NCBI RefSeq assembly: GCF_900111015.1
Contig: NZ_FOFS01000007.1
Span: forward strand, 1 to 64,000
Length of the DNA: 64,000 nucleotides
Direction of reading: 5' to 3'
DNA from: Solimonas aquatica
GTDB taxonomy: Bacteria; Pseudomonadota; Gammaproteobacteria; Nevskiales; Nevskiaceae
Within the stretch, counting starts at the first letter, position 1; the number at the start of each line of letters is the position of its first letter. A program made the position numbers and the translations under genes. Positions 19,243-25,731 of the stretch are shown in pieces. The notes below the pieces were generated by a model. The model saw only the letters and a program-made list of their open reading frames with translations, had not been told where the DNA came from and did not search any database.

Positions 19243-20070
19243 TTATAGCGTGATGCCGCCACCGCAAACGATGGTCTGACCGCTGATGTAGTCCGCTTCC
19301 GGGGTGCACAGCAGATACACCGCGCCGGCGGCCTCGTCCGGCGTGCCGCTGCGGCCCAGGGGGATGTTGCGCTCCAGGGCCTTGGCCAGCTCCGGGTTCA
19401 CGCCGACCTTGATGCTGCGGCCCTCGATGTTCACCGTGGCATTGCTGTCGGCGGTGGCCTCGGTGAGGCGGGTGCTGATGAAGCCGAAGGCCACGCAGTT
19501 GACGTTGACCTTCATGCGGCCCCATTCCTTGGCCAGGGTCATGGTCATGCCGACGATGCCGGCCTTGGCCGTGGAATAGTTGGCCTGCCCGGCATTGCCG
19601 CCCAGGCCCGCCACCGAGGAGATGTTGACCACCTTGCGGTGCACGATGCGCCCGGCCTCGCTCTCGGCCTTGTTCAGCGCGCGGATCACCGGCTGCGCGG
19701 CGCGCAGGATGCGAAACGGCGCGGTGAGATGCACATCGAGAATCGCGTACCACTGCTCGTCGGTCATTTTCTGGATCACGCTGTCCCAGGTGTAGCCGGC
19801 GTTGTTGATGATGATGTCCAGGCCGCGATAGCTGTCGGTGGCGGTCTTGACGAAGCGCTCGGCGAAGTCCGGCGCGGTGACGCTGCCGATGCAGGCCACC
19901 GCCTCGCCGCCGGCCGCGCGGATCTCTTCCACCACCGCCTGCGCCGGTTCGGCGTCCAGATCATTGATCACCAGCCGCGCGCCTTCGCTGGCGAGCTTGA
20001 GCGCGATGGCGCGACCGATGCCGCGCCCGGAACCTGAAACCAGTGCCACCTTGCCGTCCAGCTTTGCCAT
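19243..20070 (-). CDS. SDR 3-hydroxyacyl-CoA dehydrogenase-like
   Basis: A 275-residue classical short-chain dehydrogenase. The cofactor loop is SGSGRGIGRA (about 11-20), DLDAEP follows beta-2 and favours NAD(H), NNAGY is near 90, and the catalytic Ser and Tyr-Lys pair lie in VVNISSVAGLGGNAGQ and NYSTAKAG. The C-terminal end has the usual YISGQTIVCGGGITL. Within a beta-oxidation operon that lacks a FadB-type enzyme, this is the obvious 3-hydroxyacyl-CoA dehydrogenase. A palindromic element separates it from the MaoC gene upstream. Confidence 0.9.
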   Translation of the reverse strand: MAKLDGKVALVSGSGRGIGRAIALKLASEGARLVINDLDAEPAQAVVEEIRAAGGEAVACIGSVTAPDFAERFVKTATDSYRGLDIIINNAGYTWDSVIQKMTDEQWYAILDVHLTAPFRILRAAQPVIRALNKAESEAGRIVHRKVVNISSVAGLGGNAGQANYSTAKAGIVGMTMTLAKEWGRMKVNVNCVAFGFISTRLTEATADSNATVNIEGRSIKVGVNPELAKALERNIPLGRSGTPDEAAGAVYLLCTPEADYISGQTIVCGGGITL

Positions 20071-20096
20071 GTCCTGTCTCTGTCGTCTTTGCGGGG

Positions 20097-20266
20097 TTTA
20101 ACAGCTTGTTGAAAAACGCCGTCCCTGGCGTTTTTCAGGTCGCTACGGAAAAGCGTGGTTTTCCTGCGCTCCCGGCCATCCAGCGCTGGCGCGCCGGATG
20201 GCCGTTGGCACCTCCCTGTGCCAAGCACAGCGTGCCGAACACTTCGTTTTTCAGCACGCCGTTAAA
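20097..20266. mobile_element. MITE-like element inside the operon
   Basis: A 170-base element with imperfect terminal inverted repeats: TTTAACAGCTTGTTGAAAAA at the left end and TTTTTCAGCACGCCGTTAAA at the right. A short internal hairpin, GAAAAACGCC/GGCGTTTTTC, follows the left end. No transposase is encoded. It separates the MaoC gene from the SDR gene, and the TAA stop of MaoC (20262-20264) lies inside its right terminal repeat. Only one copy is seen in this window. I could not find a target duplication. Confidence 0.65.
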
Positions 20267-20669
20267 TGGCGACCAGTGCGTCGCCGAGAATCTTGCTTTC
20301 GCCGTACTGATTGACGGCCTGCAACTCGATGCGCGCCAGGCGTTCGCCGTCACGTTCGAGGATTTCCGTCACCGTGCCGCCGCAGCGGATGCGGTGGCCC
20401 AGATGGGTGATGCCGGCGAAGCGCGCGTTGAAGGCGCGCAGCCGTGGTTGCGGCAGCCAGTTGCTGAGCAGCCGGCCCAGATAAGCCATCACCAGCATGC
20501 CGTGCGCGAAGACATCGGCCATGCCGGCCTTGCGCGCGAAGTCGATGTCGATGTGAATCGGGTTGTGATCGCCGGAAGCACCGGCGAACAGCGCCAGGGT
20601 GGTGCGCGTGATCGGCGGCAACTCCAGCGCCGGCAGCTGCAGGCCGATGTGAATCTCGGTAGCGGTCAT
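20262..20669 (-). CDS. MaoC-like hydratase (catalytic subunit)
   Basis: A 135-residue hot-dog-fold protein with the R-hydratase signature ALFAGASGDHNPIHIDIDF and MADVFAHGMLVMAYLGRLL. The Asp and His in GDHNPIH are the expected catalytic pair. Alone it is about half the length of double hot-dog hydratases. The neighbour at 20680 encodes a MaoC N-terminal-type domain, so the pair likely forms a heteromeric enoyl-CoA hydratase, as in steroid side-chain degradation. The ATG at 20669 overlaps no conserved region; the longer frame adds 21 residues without family resemblance. The final codons (ALVAI, then TAA) run into the terminal repeat of the adjacent mobile element. Confidence 0.88.
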   Translation of the reverse strand: MTATEIHIGLQLPALELPPITRTTLALFAGASGDHNPIHIDIDFARKAGMADVFAHGMLVMAYLGRLLSNWLPQPRLRAFNARFAGITHLGHRIRCGGTVTEILERDGERLARIELQAVNQYGESKILGDALVAI

Positions 20670-20679
20670 GATGTTCTCT

Positions 20680-21123
20680 TTAGCTATTGCGCTGCACGAT
20701 GACGCTGCGCAGATCGGCGATGTGGCGGCCATGCTGGTCGCTGACGCGGGTCTGCTTGACCACGAATTCCAGCAGGCCGTTTTTCTTGTCGTAGATGTCG
20801 GCGATCTGCGAATGGAAGCTCAGCACGTCGCCGGCACAGGCCGGTGCGTGATAAACGAAGGACTGTTCGCCGTGCAGGATGCGCGGCAGGCTCAGGCCCA
20901 CCGTCCCGAACCAGGCGAAAGGCTCCGCCTGTTCGAGATCCAGGCTGAAAAGGAAGGTGGGCGGCACCGGCAGGGAACGATAGCCGGCCGCTTGCGCGGC
21001 CGACTCGTCGAGATAGATCGCCCGGGTTTCGCCGATGGCCTTGGCGAAGAAGCGCAGCCGGCCTTTCTCCACTTCCACCGTGTGCGCGGGCAGGCTCAGG
21101 CCGATATGGGCTTTGTCGAGCAT
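20680..21123 (-). CDS. MaoC N-terminal-domain protein
   Basis: A 147-residue hot-dog protein of the MaoC-dehydratase N-terminal type: VEKGRLRFFAKAIGETRAIYLD near residue 18, LPVPPTFLF near 50, and LHGEQSFVYHAPACAGDVL near 83. It lacks the catalytic D-x-N-x-x-H motif found in the partner at 20262. Such non-catalytic subunits make half of heteromeric enoyl-CoA hydratases and help bind bulky acyl groups. It begins 10 bases after the thiolase stop and ends 10 bases before the MaoC start. Confidence 0.88.
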   Translation of the reverse strand: MLDKAHIGLSLPAHTVEVEKGRLRFFAKAIGETRAIYLDESAAQAAGYRSLPVPPTFLFSLDLEQAEPFAWFGTVGLSLPRILHGEQSFVYHAPACAGDVLSFHSQIADIYDKKNGLLEFVVKQTRVSDQHGRHIADLRSVIVQRNS

Positions 21124-21133
21124 GGCGCTGCGC

Positions 21134-22318
21134 TCAGGCCGACTGGTAGAGCGTGACCACGCAGGCGCCGCCCAGACCCAGGTTGTGCTGCAGTGCGGTG
21201 CGCGCGCCTTCCACCTGACGCTGCTCGGCGCTGCCGCGCAGCTGGTGGGTCAGCTCATAGCACTGCGCCAGGCCGGTGGCGCCGAGCGGATGGCCCTTGG
21301 ACAGCAGGCCGCCGGAGGGATTGGTGACCACCTTGCCGCCGTAGGTGTTGCCGCCCTCGTCGACGAACTTCTGCGCGCCGCCTTCCGGGCACAGGCCCAG
21401 GGCTTCATACGTGATCAGCTCGTTGTGCGCGAAGCAGTCATGCAGTTCCACCACATCGAGGTCCTCGGGGCCGATGCCGGCTTCCTGGTAGACCTGCTGC
21501 GCGGCTGCCTTGGCCATGTCGTAACCCACCAGCTGCATCATGTCGTGGGCTTCGAAGGTGCTGCAAAAATCCGTGGTCATGGCCTGCGCGGCGATGTGGA
21601 CCTTGGTGTTGAGGCCGCGGGCCTTGGCGAAGTCTTCGGAGACCAGCACCGCCGCTGCCGCGCCGCAGGTGGGCGGACAGGCCATCAGGCGCGTCATCAC
21701 GCCCGGCCACATCACCGGCGCGTTCAGCACGTCCTCGGCACTGATCACATTGCGAAACAGCGCCAGGGGATTGTTGGCGGCGTGACGGCTGGCCTTGGCG
21801 CGGATCTTGGCGAAGGTTTCCAGCGGCGTGCCGTACTTCTTCATGTGGCTGAGACCCGCGCCACCGAAATAGCGCAGCGCCAGCGGCACCTCGGGCATGC
21901 CGACCAGGGCATCGGTCTCGCGGTCGAAATCATCGAAGGGGCTGGGGCGGTCCTTGAACACCGAACCCAGGGCCCCGGGATTCATCTGCTCGAAACCCAG
22001 CGCCAGCACGCAGTCGGCGACGCCGCTGGCGATGGCCTGACGCGCGAGAAACAGCGCGGTGGAGCCGGTCGAGCAGTTGTTGTTGACGTTGACGACCGGA
22101 ATGCCGGTCATGCCGATCTGGTACACCGCCTTCTGGCCGGCGGTGGAATCGCCGTAGACATAACCCACATAAGCCTGCTGCAGATCGGCATAGGACAGAC
22201 CGGCATCGGCCAGTGCCTGGCGTCCGGCGCTGGCGCCCATCTCGTGATAGGGGGCGCTGGCGCCGGGCTTGGTGAAGGGAATCATGCCGACACCGGAAAC
22301 GTACACCTTGCGCGCCAT
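21134..22318 (-). CDS. SCP-x-type thiolase (lipid-transfer protein family)
   Basis: A 394-residue thiolase of the SCP-x/Ltp branch. Cys82 in NVNNNCSTGSTAL is the nucleophile. ELHDCFAHNELITYEALGL supplies the His/Asp-Cys element, and [17 protein letters not shown] the C-terminal histidine. All catalytic positions are present, so it is a real thiolase and not a DUF35-dependent retro-aldolase of the Ltp2 type. The ATG at 22318 follows AGGAG; an upstream extension runs into the control region. First gene of the reverse operon, divergent from the TetR gene, with two operator-like palindromes between. Confidence 0.92.
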   Translation of the reverse strand: MARKVYVSGVGMIPFTKPGASAPYHEMGASAGRQALADAGLSYADLQQAYVGYVYGDSTAGQKAVYQIGMTGIPVVNVNNNCSTGSTALFLARQAIASGVADCVLALGFEQMNPGALGSVFKDRPSPFDDFDRETDALVGMPEVPLALRYFGGAGLSHMKKYGTPLETFAKIRAKASRHAANNPLALFRNVISAEDVLNAPVMWPGVMTRLMACPPTCGAAAAVLVSEDFAKARGLNTKVHIAAQAMTTDFCSTFEAHDMMQLVGYDMAKAAAQQVYQEAGIGPEDLDVVELHDCFAHNELITYEALGLCPEGGAQKFVDEGGNTYGGKVVTNPSGGLLSKGHPLGATGLAQCYELTHQLRGSAEQRQVEGARTALQHNLGLGGACVVTLYQSA

Positions 22319-22360
22319 TGCGAAGCTCCTTGGAAACGGGCGGAATTTGCGAAACGGGAA

Positions 22361-22376
22361 TAGGTCATGCGACCTA
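22361..22376. promoter_or_regulatory. TetR operator-like palindrome O1
   Basis: TAGGTCATGCGACCTA: seven-base arms with one mismatch around a two-base centre. It lies 43 bases upstream of the thiolase ATG. It is the same design as the perfect site at 23188-23203, strongly suggesting one regulator binds both. Confidence 0.75.
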
Positions 22377-22389
22377 GTTGTTAGGTTAT

Positions 22390-22403
22390 CGGTCACTTGA
22401 CCG
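22390..22403. promoter_or_regulatory. TetR operator-like palindrome O2
   Basis: CGGTCACTTGACCG: perfect six-base arms around CT. It shares the GGTCA-NN-TGACC core with O1 and O3 and lies 28 bases before the TetR ATG, so it probably mediates autorepression. Confidence 0.7.
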
Positions 22404-22431
22404 GTTTGTCAACGCTGCCGATACTGCCGCG

Positions 22432-23094
22432 ATGGACGCCATGCAGAAGCGGCAGGTCTCGGCGCGCACCCTGCGCCAGTCGCTAGCCAAGAAGAATTCC
22501 GAAACCACCGACAAAGGCCTGGAGCGAGCGCGCGCGATTCTCGATGCGGCGCGCGATATCTTCGCCAGCGAAGGCTTTGCGGCGCTGTCCATGCGCAGCG
22601 TCGCGGCGCGCGTCGGGGTCAGTCTCAGCACCGTGCAGCACTACTACCGCAGCAAGGAAGCGCTGCTGGAGGCGCTGCTGGTCTACACCCTGGAGTCGTA
22701 TCAGGCGGCCATCGACCGCATCACCGGCGAGATGGCCGGCGCCTCGCGGCTGGAGCAGTTCGCGGCTGCTGTCGATGTGCTGATCGATGTGATCCGCGCG
22801 CCGCTGACGCGCGGGGTGTTCGTCGAAATCTGGGCGCTGGCCAACCGCCACGCCTATGCGGCGCGCATCGTCAAGGACATGCAGAACCGCGAGCGGCGCA
22901 CGCTCTATCGCCTGATCCGTGGCCTGAACGAAGCGATCAGCGACAAGGAATACGAACAGCGCGCGGCCCTGATCGCGGCGCAGCTGGAAGGGGTGATGAT
23001 GCGCGTGGCGCTGCGCGGTGTGCATCCGGCCGAGGCACAGCGTCTGGCGGCGGCGGCGCGCCAGAGTTTCATCCGCCTGGCCACAGAACCCTGA
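22432..23094 (+). CDS. TetR-family regulator of the beta-oxidation regulon
   Basis: A 220-residue TetR repressor. The N-terminal DNA-binding helix-turn-helix is RARAILDAARDIFASEGFAA followed by LSMRSVAARVGVSLSTVQHYYRSKEALLEALL (about 28-78). The rest is the helical ligand domain, presumably sensing an acyl-CoA. I chose the ATG at 22432; another ATG three codons later is possible. It is divergent from the thiolase operon and upstream of the acyl-CoA dehydrogenase gene, with matching palindromes in both control regions, which suggests it controls both. Confidence 0.9.
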   Translation: MDAMQKRQVSARTLRQSLAKKNSETTDKGLERARAILDAARDIFASEGFAALSMRSVAARVGVSLSTVQHYYRSKEALLEALLVYTLESYQAAIDRITGEMAGASRLEQFAAAVDVLIDVIRAPLTRGVFVEIWALANRHAYAARIVKDMQNRERRTLYRLIRGLNEAISDKEYEQRAALIAAQLEGVMMRVALRGVHPAEAQRLAAAARQSFIRLATEP

Positions 23095-23187
23095 GGTCCG
23101 GCGCCGGTGGCGCCCATCCTTTAGTCCGGGGATTCGCTGATGAACTTGGGCAAGATGAAACCCAGCCGGCAGGCTGCAGGCGCCGGC

Positions 23188-23203
23188 TAGGTCAGGTGAC
23201 CTA
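23188..23203. promoter_or_regulatory. TetR operator-like palindrome O3
   Basis: TAGGTCAGGTGACCTA: perfect seven-base arms around GG, 118 bases before the acyl-CoA dehydrogenase ATG. Same core as O1 and O2. The remaining part of 23095-23321 shows only a GC-rich hairpin (AGCCGGC/GCCGGCT) just before this site. Confidence 0.8.
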
Positions 23204-23321
23204 TTATGGCCGGTTGACACGATGGACAGTCGCAGCGATTGCCATCGCGGTAACGGGCACTAGAAGGCGCATGCCAATAGCGCCGCCAATCTCTTCCAAA
23301 TTTCAGGACCAAGTCTTGCCC

Positions 23322-24473
23322 ATGACTCAGCTTGCTTATCGTTCGCCGTGGATGACGCAGGAACTCGAACTGCTGCGCGATTCGGCGCGGCGCTTCTTTG
23401 AAGCCGAAGCCGTACCGAATGAGGCGCGCTGGGCGCAGCAGAAGCATGTGGACCGCGAGTTCTGGCGCAAGGCCGGCGAGATGGGCCTGCTCTGCGCCGG
23501 CATTCCCGCCGAATACGGCGGCGGTGACGGCAGCTTCGCGCACGAGGCGGTGATTTTCGAGGAGCAGGGCCGCATCGCCTGCAGCAGCTTCGGCAATCAT
23601 GTGCACAGCGGCATTGCCGCGCATTACATCGCCAGCTACGGCAATGAGGCGCAGAAGCGGCGCTGGCTGCCCAGGCTGGCCAGCGGCGAGATGATTTCCG
23701 GCATCGCCATGACCGAGCCGGGCGCCGGCTCCGATCTGCAGGGCATCAAGACCCGTGCGCTGCGCGAGGGTGATCATTACCGGGTGACGGGCGCCAAGAC
23801 CTTCATCTCCAATGGCTATCTCGCCGATCTGCTGGTGCTGGTGGTGAAGACCGATCCGGCGCTGGGCGGCAAGGGCGTGTCGCTGCTGGTGGTGGAGACC
23901 GCGAACCTGCCGGGCTTTCGCCGTGGCCGGGTGCTCGACAAGGTGGGCATGCACGGGCAGGACACCTCCGAGCTGTTCTTCGACGACTCGCCGGTGCCGG
24001 TTGAAAACCTGCTCGGCAGCGAAGGCCAGGGCTTCGTGCAGCTCATGCAGCAGCTGCCGCGCGAGCGCCTGATCATCGCGCTGCAGGCGCAGGCCACCAT
24101 CGAGCGCGCGGTGGCGCTGACGCAGGAATACGTGCGCGAGCGCAAGGCCTTCGGCAAGACCATCGGCGAATTCCAGAACACCCGCTTCTCGCTGGCCGAG
24201 TGTCACACCGAGGCGCGCATCGGCCGCGTGTTCGTGGATCACTGCATCACGCAGTTCCTCGCCGGCACGCTGGACAGCGCCACGGCCTCGATGGCCAAGT
24301 ACTGGGTCACCGACAAGCAATGCGAGATCATCGATCGCTGCCTGCAGTTCTTCGGCGGCTACGGTTACATGAACGAGTATCCGATTGCGCGCATGTTCGC
24401 TGACGCCCGTGTGCAGAAGATCTACGGCGGCGCCAACGAAATCATGAAGGAACTGATCGCGCGCAGCATGTAA
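23322..24473 (+). CDS. Acyl-CoA dehydrogenase (long-chain type)
   Basis: A 383-residue acyl-CoA dehydrogenase. The FAD/substrate strand is SGIAMTEPGAGSDLQGIKTRA and the C-terminal block is FFGGYGYMNEYPIARMFADARVQKIYGGANEIMKELIARSM. The position that is Glu in short/medium-chain enzymes is Gly here (YGGANEI). That is typical of the long-chain/isovaleryl branch, which places its catalytic glutamate on another helix; RERLIIALQAQATIERAVAL is that region. The ATG at 23322 gives the family start; an upstream in-frame extension lacks similarity. First gene after operator O3. Confidence 0.92.
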   Translation: MTQLAYRSPWMTQELELLRDSARRFFEAEAVPNEARWAQQKHVDREFWRKAGEMGLLCAGIPAEYGGGDGSFAHEAVIFEEQGRIACSSFGNHVHSGIAAHYIASYGNEAQKRRWLPRLASGEMISGIAMTEPGAGSDLQGIKTRALREGDHYRVTGAKTFISNGYLADLLVLVVKTDPALGGKGVSLLVVETANLPGFRRGRVLDKVGMHGQDTSELFFDDSPVPVENLLGSEGQGFVQLMQQLPRERLIIALQAQATIERAVALTQEYVRERKAFGKTIGEFQNTRFSLAECHTEARIGRVFVDHCITQFLAGTLDSATASMAKYWVTDKQCEIIDRCLQFFGGYGYMNEYPIARMFADARVQKIYGGANEIMKELIARSM

Positions 24474-24496
24474 GCGCGGCGCCCGGGAGACAGGCG

Positions 24497-25279
24497 ATGA
24501 ATTTTGCAGGCAAGGTGGTGTTCGTTGCCGGCGGCACCAGCGGCATCAATTTCGGCGTCGCCGAAGCTTTCGCCCTCGCCGGCGCCAAGGTGGCGGTGCT
24601 GAGCCGTTCGCCGGAGAAGGTGGAAGCGGCGGTGGCAGCGCTGCGCCAGCACGGCGCCGAAGCCTGCGGCCATGCCGCCGATGTGCGTCAGTATGAGGCG
24701 GTGGCGGCGGCGATGGCGGACACCGCGGCGCGCTGGGGCGCGATCGACGTGCTGGTCTCGGGCGCCGCCGGCAATTTCGTGGCGCCGGCGCAGCAGCTCT
24801 CCGCCAATGGCTTCAAGACCGTGATCGACATCGATCTGCAGGGCTGCTTCAACGTGATGCGCGCGGCCTTCGCGCATCTGCGCAAGCCCGGCGCGGCGGT
24901 GGTCAACATCAGCGCTCCGCAATCCTGGCTGCCGACGCCGGGGCAGATTCACGTCTGCGCGGCCAAGGCCGGCATCGATCAGATCACGCGCACCGCCGCC
25001 ATGGAATGGGGGCCGCTGGGCATCCGCGTCAACTCGATTGCGCCCGGCCCCATTGCCGATACCGAAGGCATGCGTCGCCTGGCGCCGACTCCGGAATCGG
25101 AACGCAGCTGGCGCGAGGCGGTGCCGCTGCGGCGCTGGGGCGCCAAGCAGGAGATCGCCAAGGCCGTGCAGTGGTTGTGCTCCGAGGACGCGGCTTACGT
25201 GACCGGCGTGCTGCTGCCCGTGGATGGCGGCTGGTCGCTGGGCGGGTCCAGCGCCATGGTGCAGGCACTGGGTGCCTGA
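24497..25279 (+). CDS. DECR2-like SDR (2,4-dienoyl-CoA reductase type)
   Basis: A 260-residue short-chain dehydrogenase resembling peroxisomal 2,4-dienoyl-CoA reductases. Features are the cofactor loop AGGTSGINFGVAEAF, DVRQYEAVAAAM, GAAGNFVAPAQQLS, and the diagnostic block QIHVCAAKAGIDQITRTAAM with EWGPLGIRVNSIAPGPI next. The classical YxxxK tyrosine is absent (VCAAK), as expected for this branch, while lysine is kept. The likely role is removing double bonds at even positions of unsaturated acyl-CoAs using NADPH. GGGAG precedes the ATG; 23 bases after the dehydrogenase gene, so cotranscribed. Confidence 0.85.
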   Translation: MNFAGKVVFVAGGTSGINFGVAEAFALAGAKVAVLSRSPEKVEAAVAALRQHGAEACGHAADVRQYEAVAAAMADTAARWGAIDVLVSGAAGNFVAPAQQLSANGFKTVIDIDLQGCFNVMRAAFAHLRKPGAAVVNISAPQSWLPTPGQIHVCAAKAGIDQITRTAAMEWGPLGIRVNSIAPGPIADTEGMRRLAPTPESERSWREAVPLRRWGAKQEIAKAVQWLCSEDAAYVTGVLLPVDGGWSLGGSSAMVQALGA

Positions 25280-25413
25280 AGCGTGCTGGCACGCGCCGAT
25301 TCTGCCGCGGCACGGCGGCCTGCGAGCCGCCAGGCCGGGCCTCGGCGCCAGGATGCAGTCACCTGTCGCCGCTGGCGGCGGGCATCGATAAGCAGGAGGT
25401 TTTTCAGCATTTG

Positions 25414-25681
25414 GGGCCTGTTGACATTCACTTTGCCCGCTGCGACGGCGGCTGTTTTGGCGCAGGGCAAGGCGGCAGACGCGCCGCTTGGTGACTCCAA
25501 GCAAGCGGCTGCCAACGCCGCCCTGCGCCAAAACAGCCCCGTCCCTTCCGGGTTGCGCCAGAAATCGCGCCATGCGGCGTTGCGAAACTTGGCTTTGGAA
25601 CCACCAAAGCCTGCGTTTCGCGCCTTGCCTGGCGCGATTTCTGGCAGCAACGCAGCGGACAAAGTGAGTGTCAACAGGCCC
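25414..25681. mobile_element. MITE-like palindromic element, copy A
   Basis: A 268-base element with inverted terminal repeats of about 30 bases: left GGGCCTGTTGACATTCACTT, right AAGTGAGTGTCAACAGGCCC. It is built of nested palindromes, including GGCTGTTTTGGCGCAGGGC (25450-25468) paired with 25520-25538. No transposase. A second, shorter copy in the same orientation lies at 28605-28789 beyond the LuxR gene. Its right end is 50 bases before the LuxR start, so the regulator promoter may lie within or overlap it. The gene-free bases 25280-25413 before it show nothing recognisable. Confidence 0.8.
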
Positions 25682-25731
25682 TAGGACGCGGACCCAAAAG
25701 ACGTCCAATAAAACATGGAGGAAAAAACGTC

